Source: Bacillus sp. ISL-55 (lineage in GTDB: Bacteria; Bacillota; Bacilli; Bacillales; Cytobacillaceae). From it: DNA of 64,000 nucleotides. Where the stretch lies: contig NZ_JAGGQU010000024.1 in NCBI RefSeq assembly GCF_018613155.1, positions 1-64,000 on the forward strand, read 5' to 3'. The notes beneath the pieces were generated by a model. That model saw only the letters and a list, made by a program, of their open reading frames with translations, did not search any database and was not told the origin of the DNA. Positions 1 to 7,380 of the stretch are shown one piece after another; position 1 is the first letter of the stretch; every line of letters starts with the position of its first letter. The position numbers and the translations under genes were made by a program.

Positions 1-42
1 TAAACGGGGGCACAGTTCATAGCTGGAAGTCTCTTTTTTCTA

Positions 43-363
43 TTAGTGGACTAGATTCCCCTTCGTTTGCGAGTTGTCCATCAGCCAGCTATTTTCCTCA
101 TTGGCGACCATTATTTCGTTGATGTCATATGTATTGTAATATTTTTCTTTGATGAAAGGATCTTTTTCCACTAATCTGATTGCTTCATCGATACCATCGC
201 AGTTGAGGATGATCATGGCTTGCTCGTTATTTTTAAGAGGACCGGCAATTACTATTTGTCCCGCCCGATTCAACTGCCTAAGATGTTCAATATGCCTTGC
301 CAGCAAGCTGGAATCCAGTTTGCCATTTCGTTTCCCCTTCAGGAACACAACAAATTTATTCAT
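43..363 (-). CDS. YciI-like (YCII-related domain) protein
   Basis: A 106-aa soluble protein with the ferredoxin-like YCII fold pattern: an N-terminal strand (MNKFVVFLKGKR), a conserved His in LLARHIEHLRQL (about residue 27), then GQIVIAGPL and a C-terminal DPF motif (residues about 71-73) that is typical of YciI proteins. Family members are small, dimeric and mostly without assigned function; some act as dehydrochlorinases. I chose the ATG at 361-363 because GGAG lies 7-8 bases upstream; the longer frame to 390 would add 9 residues with no ribosome site. It stands alone, with a 200-bp gap to sirC. The biochemical role is unknown. Confidence 0.7.
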   Translation of the reverse strand: MNKFVVFLKGKRNGKLDSSLLARHIEHLRQLNRAGQIVIAGPLKNNEQAMIILNCDGIDEAIRLVEKDPFIKEKYYNTYDINEIMVANEENSWLMDNSQTKGNLVH

Positions 364-542
364 AAAAAAGACTCCTATCCTGAAAATCATCAGTTCATTA
401 TATCATTTCCAATATACCCCTTCATTTAAGCGGCATTTCGTTCGTTGTTAAAACTGAACAAAATTGTGTAAAAAAGCACCATGCCTTACGTGATCGGCAA
501 CTGGCATAACTTATTCTGTAGCTTGACATATCCAGAAAAAAA

Positions 543-579
543 GAGGGAAGTAATTGTGCGCATTTGCGCTTTACCTCCC
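543..579 (-). terminator. Rho-independent terminator of the siroheme operon
   Basis: Read on the minus strand, GGGAGGTAA pairs (one mismatch) with TTACTTCCC around an inner GCGC/GCGC stem, followed directly by CTTTTTTTCTGG. It begins within the stop region of sirC and would end the nir-siroheme transcript. Confidence 0.8.
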
Positions 580-1197
580 CTCCTCACTTATCGCTTCTTC
601 AAGCAGCCTGGCAAACCTTTCTTCTCGATATGGCTCCTTTACGAAACTCTCGTCTGCTATTTTTTCCAGAAGCTTCCTTCTTACTGTTTCATCTTTGACA
701 GCCGCTTTGATTTCTTTTCGGCAGGCTGCCAGGAACTCCAAGTAGCTCTCAAATTGCTCGTCAAATGTCTGTTCCAGCTGGGTGCAAATCTTTTTTGCCA
801 GTACTGGACTTGCTCCCGATGTAGAGACCGCAATGGTCAATTTGCCTCTTTTCATGACAGATGGGACCTGGAAGTCCGATTCCTCTGGATGATCTGCAAG
901 ATTAACCAATTGATATGGTGCTGCATCCCTTTTAACTGCCAGATTCGTCTCTCGGTCATTAGTGGCGGCAACGATGAGCAAAGCTCCTTCAAGATCTTCC
1001 TTTGCATAAGGCTCAGGCCGCCAGGAAATCTCGCCTGTTTCGGATAGCCGCAGCAATTCACTTGTTAAGTCCGGGCTCACTACCTTCACTTTAGCTCCAG
1101 CATCCAGCAAGCCAAAGACTTTACGTTGAGCGACTTTGCCCCCGCCAATCACCACGACATTTCGATCCCGTATCTTTACATTTATAGGGTATAACAT
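571..1197 (-). CDS. sirC: Precorrin-2 dehydrogenase (siroheme synthesis)
   Basis: 208 aa. Oxidises precorrin-2 to sirohydrochlorin with NAD+, the second step from uroporphyrinogen III to siroheme. The N-terminal Rossmann motif VVVIGGGKVAQRK (Gly18-20) and the following SWRPEPYAKEDLEGALLIVAATND block are typical of the Met8p/CysG-N/YlnF family, as is VSTSGASPVLAKKI. The family Asp lies in NLADHPEESDF. The start is the ATG at 1195-1197, with GGAGAGTGG upstream; an upstream ATG at 1212 lacks a ribosome site. It is last in nirB-nirD-cobA/hemD-sirB-sirC and supplies siroheme to NirB. It is separated from sirB by a phased repeat array. Some homologues also chelate iron, but a dedicated SirB is present here. 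Confidence 0.9.
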   Translation of the reverse strand: MLYPINVKIRDRNVVVIGGGKVAQRKVFGLLDAGAKVKVVSPDLTSELLRLSETGEISWRPEPYAKEDLEGALLIVAATNDRETNLAVKRDAAPYQLVNLADHPEESDFQVPSVMKRGKLTIAVSTSGASPVLAKKICTQLEQTFDEQFESYLEFLAACRKEIKAAVKDETVRRKLLEKIADESFVKEPYREERFARLLEEAISEEGR

Positions 1198-1211
1198 GCA
1201 TCCACTCTCCA

Positions 1212-1415
1212 TTTATTGGCGATGTTCACTGCGAATTATATTTTATTTGCAGAGTTCACGGTTTAATTGGCGCAAATAGAAATTTTATTGACGGTTTTCA
1301 CAATTTTATTGGCGAAAATAAAAATTTATTGTCGGAGTTCACAGCTTTATTGGCGAAAATAAGAATTTATTGGCGGTATTCACAACTTTATTGGCGATGT
1401 TCACAATTATGTTAG
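1212..1415 (-). repeat. Phased 21-bp array of CGCCAATAAA units
   Basis: This fills the sirB-sirC gap. On the minus strand CGCCAATAAA and close variants (CGACAATAAA, CGTCAATAAA, CGCCAATTAAA) recur about every 21 bp, at least nine times. The spacer alternates between TTATTTT-type and TGTGAAnn-type sequence, giving a roughly 42-bp dimer. There is no open frame and no terminator hairpin. Sister arrays lie at 28746 and 59144. Function unknown. Confidence 0.8.
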
Positions 1416-1435
1416 CGAGGAGCTTTTTTATAGGT

Positions 1436-2164
1436 TTACCTCTCTCTTGCTTCATCAACTCTTTGAAGAAGCAGCTCGCCCAGGCGGTCATCGAAGCCGA
1501 CTGGTTCGCACAGAACAATCTCTCTGTCCTGATCTTGAACCAAAATACTATTTATTGTTTCTTTCATTTTAACAGTAAAGCCGCCTGTATAAAGCAGGTA
1601 TGGCAGAACGTACACCTTCTTTTGAACCTCGCTTGCCAATAGCTTTTCTCCATAGAATGGCTGTGTTGTTATATAGCTAGTTTCCACTTTGGATGGAACT
1701 TGTTCCTGAATCCTACGTGCCAGCTGTTCAAATTCCGCCGCAGCCTGGGGATCACGGCTGCCATGGCCGACGAGCAGGATGGTCTCTGACTTCAATCCTG
1801 AAAAGCCTTTTACCTTCAGACGGTCCATGACGATTTCCAATATCGTTTCATTCACACCAACCGGCTGTCCATAGAAAATCTCTATTTCCGGGTACTTTTG
1901 TCTGACCCTTTCCAGCTCCTCGGGTATATCAACATTTGCATGGATTCCCGGAAGCAGCAATACCGGAACGACGGTTACAGATGATGCTCCCTTTAAAATG
2001 CATGATTCAACCGCTTCGAAAATGGTAGGCCGGGCATTTTCAAGGAACCCATAGGAAGCATTCGTACTCTTTCCTGTTGAAATCACCTTCTCGATGAATG
2101 TTACAAACACCTTGTTTCCTTGCTCACTTCTGCTTCCATGGCTGATGTAAACTGTTGCTTCCAT
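1436..2164 (-). CDS. sirB: Sirohydrochlorin ferrochelatase
   Basis: 242 aa. Inserts Fe2+ into sirohydrochlorin to make siroheme. It is the two-lobed CbiX-long/SirB form: the first lobe carries VYISHGSRSEQGN (metal-binding His9), and the second repeats the motif as LLVGHGSRDPQAA (about His132). The strand VTVVPVLLLPGIHANVDIP supplies a further conserved His. The length fits Bacillus SirB (YlnE). It starts with ATG after GGAGAGAAAG, 27 bases downstream of cobA-hemD, and is co-transcribed with it. A cobaltochelatase role is possible in the family, but the nir neighbours and the absence of cobalamin genes favour siroheme. Confidence 0.9.
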   Translation of the reverse strand: MEATVYISHGSRSEQGNKVFVTFIEKVISTGKSTNASYGFLENARPTIFEAVESCILKGASSVTVVPVLLLPGIHANVDIPEELERVRQKYPEIEIFYGQPVGVNETILEIVMDRLKVKGFSGLKSETILLVGHGSRDPQAAAEFEQLARRIQEQVPSKVETSYITTQPFYGEKLLASEVQKKVYVLPYLLYTGGFTVKMKETINSILVQDQDREIVLCEPVGFDDRLGELLLQRVDEARER

Positions 2165-2191
2165 ATCTTTCTCTCCTTTAAAAACAAATCC

Positions 2192-3652
2192 CTATACGTA
2201 TGCCAGTTCAGACTCTTTTCTGGCCAAACAATCGACCAGGGCGGTTTTATTGGGAGTTTCTATAACCTCATTCGGACATATACCATATTCGGCTGCAGTT
2301 TCTGCTGTCCTAACTCCCATGCAGACAACCTTTGCTGTGTTCAGGAGCTGCTGGGGAATAATTTCCTTCAGAATCCCTTCTTCAATAATTGTTTTTACAG
2401 ATCTGCTGCTTGGCAAAACGATCGTATTAACAGAAGCTTCTTCAAGAACCCTTTTAAAAATCGGAGTGAATTGCTCGTCGATGACCTTTTTTGATGTTAT
2501 GAACATTTCACCATGTGGATAACTCTGTGAAAAATCGTTGTCATCTACTATTAACAGCTCGCCAGTCAGCGGCATCTTCCCTTCCAATTCTGCAAAAAAA
2601 CCTTTTTCGTTTAATGCTTTAATAGACTTCGTTGAACAGCCGTAAAAGTTTGCTTTCACCTTTCTGATGTCGATCCCTTCAGAAAATATGATCTCAAAGA
2701 ATTCCCTGACACCTTCAGGAGATGTAAAAAGAATCTGTTCGTATTCTGAAATTCTATTGACCACCGCATGATCTACAGGCACGGATACCCTTTTCCATTT
2801 TGGGAATTCAATTACGTCTGCTCCCTGCTCCACCAACTCTTTGGCTAGTTCACTCTCATCCGTTCCTGTTCTGGCCAGCAATATTTGCTTCCCAAATAAC
2901 GGCTTTTTTTCAAACCAATTCAACTTTTCCCGAAGTGAAACGATATCACCTACAAGTGTGATGGCAGGATTGGTGAAATTCACTTCCTTCGCCTTTGCGG
3001 CAATATTGGACAGAGTTCCTTCTAAAGTCTGCTGCCGGGAAAAAGTTCCCCATTGGATGAGGATCACTGGTGTGTCCGCCGGTTTTCCATGCTTGATTAA
3101 ATTTTCGCTTATATAAGGAAGATTTGAAATCCCCATGTAAAAGGCAATGGTGTCAATGCCTGTGGCAAGTCCCTTCCAATCCAGTTTTGGCTGTCCATTT
3201 TCAGATTTATCATGGGCAGTCACAACTGCGAAAGATTCGCCAAATTCGCGGTGAGTGACGGGAATTCCTGCATAAAGGGGTGCTGATATTCCTGATGTGA
3301 TTCCCGGTACAATTTCAAACGAAAGACCATTTTCAGCCAAAGCCGCTGCTTCCTCTCCTACACGCCCAAACACGCCAGGATCACCGCCTTTGAGACGGAC
3401 AACGATTTTTCCTTCAAGCACTTTTTCAACCAGAAGGTCGTTGATTATTTCCTGGCGAAGGACGTGCCGGTCCGGAAGCTTGCCGCAGTATATCAGCTCG
3501 CAATCTGCATGAGCATAATCCAGCAGTTTTGGATTGGCAAGGCGGTCATATAGAATGACCTGCGCCTTTTTAATAGCTTCCATTCCCTTTACTGTGATCA
3601 ACTGTACGTCTCCCGGCCCAGCTCCGACTAAAAATGCTCTTCCTTTTTCCAT
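2192..3652 (-). CDS. cobA-hemD: Fused uroporphyrinogen-III C-methyltransferase / uroporphyrinogen-III synthase
   Basis: 486 aa, two domains. Residues 1 to about 245 are a SAM-dependent SUMT: GAGPGDVQLITVKGMEAI near the N-terminus, RLKGGDPGVFGRVGEEAAAL in the middle, and the GITSGISAPLYAGIPVTHRE block. They methylate C2 and C7 of uroporphyrinogen III to give precorrin-2. Residues about 258-486 look like a HemD-type uroporphyrinogen-III synthase (GKQILLARTGTDESELAKEL, then ILFTSPEGVREFFEI). HemD is a poorly conserved family, so that half is less certain. The fusion is known in Firmicutes. It starts with ATG (CAT at 3650-3652) after GAAAGGGCGGGAACACA. It lies between nirD and sirB and feeds siroheme to NirB. 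Confidence 0.88.
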   Translation of the reverse strand: MEKGRAFLVGAGPGDVQLITVKGMEAIKKAQVILYDRLANPKLLDYAHADCELIYCGKLPDRHVLRQEIINDLLVEKVLEGKIVVRLKGGDPGVFGRVGEEAAALAENGLSFEIVPGITSGISAPLYAGIPVTHREFGESFAVVTAHDKSENGQPKLDWKGLATGIDTIAFYMGISNLPYISENLIKHGKPADTPVILIQWGTFSRQQTLEGTLSNIAAKAKEVNFTNPAITLVGDIVSLREKLNWFEKKPLFGKQILLARTGTDESELAKELVEQGADVIEFPKWKRVSVPVDHAVVNRISEYEQILFTSPEGVREFFEIIFSEGIDIRKVKANFYGCSTKSIKALNEKGFFAELEGKMPLTGELLIVDDNDFSQSYPHGEMFITSKKVIDEQFTPIFKRVLEEASVNTIVLPSSRSVKTIIEEGILKEIIPQQLLNTAKVVCMGVRTAETAAEYGICPNEVIETPNKTALVDCLARKESELAYV

Positions 3653-3708
3653 TGTGTTCCCGCCCTTTCAATGCTGCATAAAGTGTACACTTTTCACAAT
3701 TAGATTAG

Positions 3709-3757
3709 TGTCCAGCTCCAGCGCCTAGCCCCTCGTGTCGCTTGCGCTTTTTAAAAT
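3709..3757. repeat. Short copy of the GC-rich dispersed repeat
   Basis: Contains GTCCAGCTCCAGCGCC followed by TAGCCCCTCG and ends CGCTTGCGCTTTTT. It matches both ends of the long copy at 28980-29106, but the middle is missing. It lies between nirD and cobA-hemD. Its GC content is well above the flanks. Confidence 0.75.
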
Positions 3758-3761
3758 TGAG

Positions 3762-3780
3762 AGGGACGTTCCCCCTCTTA
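3762..3780 (-). terminator. Possible weak terminator after nirD
   Basis: On the minus strand AGAGGG and TCCCTCT can pair around a short loop just after the nirD stop, followed by CAATTTT. The T-run is poor, so partial read-through into the siroheme genes is likely. Confidence 0.4.
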
Positions 3781-3782
3781 GG

Positions 3783-4109
3783 TCATATTGTTATATACAC
3801 TTCATTTTCGATTACTTCAACATAATATGTTCTTACTCCGCCTGTATCTGGTGCCTGTACTTTCCCGTCTTCCAGCGATATCTTCAGGTCGTAGACTGGA
3901 CAGTAGATAAACTTCCCGCTTACGAGTGCATCGGCAAGGGTCCCGCCTTTTCTGTGGGGACTGCGATTTTCAACCGCTTTGACATCTCCATTGGATATCC
4001 GGAACAAGACGATGTTCACGCCATCTACTGTAACTGCCTGCCCTGCCCGTTCAGGCAGGGAATCATAATCAGCCACTTTGATTCTCACTTTTGTCATTTG
4101 CATCTTCAT
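3783..4109 (-). CDS. nirD: Nitrite reductase (NADH) small subunit
   Basis: 108 aa. Accessory subunit of the cytoplasmic siroheme nitrite reductase. It has a Rieske-like beta fold, but the cluster ligands are replaced: SPHRKGG where a Rieske protein has CxH, and CPVYDLKI where it has CxxH. So it should not bind a [2Fe-2S] centre, as is usual for NirD. It starts with ATG after GGGAGGATGG, 9 bases downstream of nirB, and is translationally close-coupled to it. It corresponds to NasE of B. subtilis. Confidence 0.92.
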   Translation of the reverse strand: MKMQMTKVRIKVADYDSLPERAGQAVTVDGVNIVLFRISNGDVKAVENRSPHRKGGTLADALVSGKFIYCPVYDLKISLEDGKVQAPDTGGVRTYYVEVIENEVYITI

Positions 4110-4118
4110 CCATCCTCC

Positions 4119-6542
4119 CTATTCGACTGTTACGCTGCGGACTTGATAGTATTTTTCTTTAATTTCGTTATCAGAGATTGCTTCCTGCCATGGCTCGTTA
4201 TATCGTTCCAAAGTTTTATCCAGTCTTTCGTTCAACTGCTTTCTCATGCTCTCATCGGCGAGGACTTCTTTAACATGATAAAATCCCATCCTTTCAAGCC
4301 AAGGAGCAGTCCTTTCAAGATATGCAGCTGTTTCACGGTAGTATTGGAGGTATGCTCCTGTTATTTCCATTGCCTCTTCTTTTGTTTTAACGGTATCAAG
4401 CAGGTCGGCAGCACGCAGGTCAGTTCCGCCATTCCCGCCGATATAGATTTCCCAGCCGCCATCGACTCCGACAAAGCCAATATCCTTGATTCCGGACTCC
4501 GCACAGTTCCTTGGGCAAGCAGAAACTCCCATCTTCACCTTATGTGGTGTATCGAGTCTCTCAAACTTTTTCTCGAGCTCGATTCCAAGTCCCATTGAAT
4601 CCTGTGTGCCAAATCGGCAGAACTTTTCACCAACGCAGGTTTTTACAGTACGCAGTGTCTTCCCGTACGCATATCCAGAAGGCATCCCCAGGTCTTCCCA
4701 CATTGCAGGAAGATCCTCTTTGTTGACACCGAATAAGCCAATCCTCTGTCCGCCCGTCAGTTTTACCAAAGGCACGTCGTACTTCTCGGCAACTTCGGCA
4801 ATTTTCTTCAAATCTGCAGCAGTCGTAACGCCACCATACATTCTTGGTACAACAGAATATGTTCCATCTTTCTGGATGTTGGCATGCATTTTCTCGTTGA
4901 CCAGCCTTGAATCGCGTTCATCCTTATAGCCGCCATAATTGACCATTCCTAGATAATAGTTGATCGCCGGACGGCATTTCGAACAACCTTCCTCCTGGGA
5001 CCAGCCGAGAACATTCATGACTTCCCTGACATTCGTCAAGCCTTTCTCTCTGATTTCGGCCACAATTTCATCTTTGCTTAAAGTTGTGCAGCCACAAATC
5101 CCTGCCTTTTTCGCCGCAGTATCATACTGGTCGCCAAGCGTATATGCGAGGATATCGGATATAAGCGACTTGCATCTTCCGCAAGATCGGCCAGCGTTTG
5201 TGCAGCCACCCACTTCATCGACAGTAGTCAACTCATTTGTCCGGATCGCCTCAACAATCGTTCCTTTTGTGACACCATTACAGCCGCAGACTAGCTCATC
5301 ATCGGCCATCGCCGCTACATCGCCTGCTTCCCCGCCGCCGCAGCATCCGCTTGCTTCTAAAATTGATACGCTGGTCATTCCGCTGATGTCTTCTCTTTTC
5401 GTCAGCATCCTGAACAGTCGGTTGCTGTCCTTTGTATCACCATAAAGCACAATCCCGGCAATCATGTTGTCACGAATGACTATTTTCTTGTAGATTCCAT
5501 CAAACTCATTGTGAACCTTGATTGATTTCGTTCCTTCATCATCACCAATTTCACCTGCTGAAAACAAGTCACAGCCTGAAACCTTCAACTGGGTGCCGCA
5601 AATCGTCCCTTCATAAGGGTTAGCCGTAATCCCCGCAAGGTTAGCTGCAAGTACTTTTCCCTGTTCACACAGCGGTGCCACAAGGCCATAGACGATTTCC
5701 CTATGTTCAGCACATTCGCCAACGGCATATACATTCTCTACATCTGTCTCCATGTAATCATTGACGACAATCCCTCTGTTGACAAAAATGCCGCTGTCTT
5801 TGGCCAGCTGAACATTCGGGCGGATCCCGACAGCCATGACAACAAGGTCTGCCTTTATTTCGGTACCATCAGAGAAGCGAAGCCCGGTTACTCTTTCATC
5901 TCCTAAAATTTCTGCCGTCTGTTTTTCAAGCAAGAAATTCATTCCCTGGTTTTCCAGCTCTTTTTTCAGCATTCCGGAAGCTGTCTCATCAAGCTGTCTT
6001 TCCATCAGATGCGGCATCAAATGGACAACATCGACTTCCATCCCCAAATTCAGCAACCCTCTGGCTGCTTCCAGGCCTAACAGCCCACCGCCAATTACAG
6101 CTGCCTTTTTATACTGTCTGGAATCTTTGATCATCATTTCACAATCATGGATATCACGAAATCCGACTACTCCCTTTTTATCAGACCCGGGCACGGGAAG
6201 AATAAACGAGCTGGAGCCTGTAGCAATGATCAACTCATCATAATCAACCGTACGTCCCTGGTCTGACATTACCAGTTTCTTCTGCTTGTCTATCCCGACT
6301 ACAGCCTCCCCTGTATAAAGCCGAATACCATTACTCTTGTACCATTCCCAATCATTCATGATAATGTCTTCGATTGACTTATCTCCCTGAAGGACAGTGG
6401 ACAACATAATTCTATTGTAGTTAGGATGTGGCTCATTCCCAAAAATAGTGATCTCATATCCATCTGGCTGAAGTTTAAGCAGCTCTTCAATTGTCCTTAC
6501 TCCTGCCATTCCGTTTCCTATCATGACTAGTTTCTTTTTCAT
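4119..6542 (-). CDS. nirB: Nitrite reductase (NADH) large subunit
   Basis: 807 aa, the normal family length. Reduces nitrite to ammonium with NADH in the cytoplasm. Domains: an FAD/NADH pyridine-nucleotide oxidoreductase at 1 to about 390 (IGNGMAGVRTIEELL near the start, VIGGGLLGLEAARGL near 148); two BFD-like [2Fe-2S] modules (Cys cluster from about 418, CGCNGVTKG...CGRCKS, and a second CGCTTLSKD...CSKCRP from about 481); a ferredoxin-like half; and the siroheme-[4Fe-4S] site formed by CVGEKFC (about C636/C642) and CPRNC (about C676/C680). It is first in the nir-siroheme operon, behind an Fnr-type promoter. It may serve assimilation or fermentative ammonification; the promoter favours an anaerobic role. 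B. subtilis name nasD. Confidence 0.95.
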   Translation of the reverse strand: MKKKLVMIGNGMAGVRTIEELLKLQPDGYEITIFGNEPHPNYNRIMLSTVLQGDKSIEDIIMNDWEWYKSNGIRLYTGEAVVGIDKQKKLVMSDQGRTVDYDELIIATGSSSFILPVPGSDKKGVVGFRDIHDCEMMIKDSRQYKKAAVIGGGLLGLEAARGLLNLGMEVDVVHLMPHLMERQLDETASGMLKKELENQGMNFLLEKQTAEILGDERVTGLRFSDGTEIKADLVVMAVGIRPNVQLAKDSGIFVNRGIVVNDYMETDVENVYAVGECAEHREIVYGLVAPLCEQGKVLAANLAGITANPYEGTICGTQLKVSGCDLFSAGEIGDDEGTKSIKVHNEFDGIYKKIVIRDNMIAGIVLYGDTKDSNRLFRMLTKREDISGMTSVSILEASGCCGGGEAGDVAAMADDELVCGCNGVTKGTIVEAIRTNELTTVDEVGGCTNAGRSCGRCKSLISDILAYTLGDQYDTAAKKAGICGCTTLSKDEIVAEIREKGLTNVREVMNVLGWSQEEGCSKCRPAINYYLGMVNYGGYKDERDSRLVNEKMHANIQKDGTYSVVPRMYGGVTTAADLKKIAEVAEKYDVPLVKLTGGQRIGLFGVNKEDLPAMWEDLGMPSGYAYGKTLRTVKTCVGEKFCRFGTQDSMGLGIELEKKFERLDTPHKVKMGVSACPRNCAESGIKDIGFVGVDGGWEIYIGGNGGTDLRAADLLDTVKTKEEAMEITGAYLQYYRETAAYLERTAPWLERMGFYHVKEVLADESMRKQLNERLDKTLERYNEPWQEAISDNEIKEKYYQVRSVTVE

Positions 6543-6605
6543 CTTGTTTGTCCTCCCATAGTTAAAGCTTCTGTTCCGGAGTTTTCATTAATGATATTTC
6601 CTCTA

Positions 6606-6655
6606 TGTATAAATTGTATTGTGATTTAAGTCTCTTGTTTGTGAAGTTCGTCACA
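6606..6655 (-). promoter_or_regulatory. Fnr-type class II promoter of nirB
   Basis: A perfect TGTGA-N6-TCACA palindrome lies at 6640-6655. On the minus strand the -10 element TACAAT lies at 6613-6618, with its centre 32 bp from the palindrome centre, so the box would sit near -41.5. This is the classic activator position for Fnr/Crp-family proteins. The same geometry is seen at 33121-33163 and 26257-26299. The rest of the 6543-6794 gap holds no gene. Confidence 0.75.
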
Positions 6656-6794
6656 TTCTGAGGTGAGTATGTGCATGATTTCACAAATGCTTCAAAATTA
6701 GCAATTTCCACCTTTCTTATGATTAGCAGTTATGTCATGGCCTAAATTGGGTATTGTACTTGTAATGGAATTAATGTAAAAGGAGGCAAGCTTT

Positions 6795-7163
6795 ATGATT
6801 ATTGTTTATATAAGTATCGCTGTTATCGTGGCAGCTCTGGGTTATCTTGGATATGTTGTTTATAAAACATATAAAGATGCCAAGCCAACGATCGATAGTC
6901 TTCAAGAGACTGCAACCCGGGTACAGAACAAAACGAATGCCATCAAAGAAGAAACCGATTCACTGAAGTTTAAGCAGCAGAAGCTGATGACTGATTTTGA
7001 TAAGAAAAAGAAAGCTGTCAATACCGTTGTTTTTTCAGTAAAACAGACACCAGTTGAATTCAAGAACGCACTAGTGGCAAAACCTGTCGCTGAACTTGAA
7101 CAGAAGTATAAGGCAAGACAGTGGAACCGCAAGCGTCGCAACCGAACAATGCAGCCGCAATAA
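6795..7163 (+). CDS. DUF948-like membrane-anchored small protein
   Basis: 122 aa. One N-terminal membrane segment (about residues 2-22, IIVYISIAVIVAALGYLGYV) is followed by a helical, probably coiled-coil stretch (about 30-80, rich in Lys, Glu and Gln) and a very basic C-terminus (KARQWNRKRRNRT). This matches the layout of DUF948 proteins of Bacillus, some of them general-stress proteins. It starts with ATG after AAAAGGAGGCAAGCTTT. It is monocistronic, with a strong terminator directly after the stop, and divergent from nirB. Molecular function unknown. Confidence 0.6.
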   Translation: MIIVYISIAVIVAALGYLGYVVYKTYKDAKPTIDSLQETATRVQNKTNAIKEETDSLKFKQQKLMTDFDKKKKAVNTVVFSVKQTPVEFKNALVAKPVAELEQKYKARQWNRKRRNRTMQPQ

Positions 7164-7188
7164 AACAGGGCACTCGCCCTGTTTTTTT
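7164..7188 (+). terminator. Rho-independent terminator
   Basis: ACAGGGC-actc-GCCCTGT followed by TTTTTTAT, immediately after the DUF948-like gene. Confidence 0.9.
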
Positions 7189-7380
7189 ATTTGCCTCAGC
7201 CTGGTGACTATCTTCCTATATCCTCATTCAGATTTATTTCCCAACAACGTAAAAATCAAGCAACATCAAGGTTTATGTTACCGAGACAAATATTTAGGAG
7301 TTTTGTACGATAGCCGAAATAATATTTAGTTATTATCATGTATAAATATACAAAATATTTTTTTTCGGAGGAATACATAA

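Noticed and set aside
3735-4598. Plus-strand 287-aa frame
   Set aside because: It is antisense to nirD and the end of nirB, Cys/Phe-rich without domain likeness: a shadow frame.
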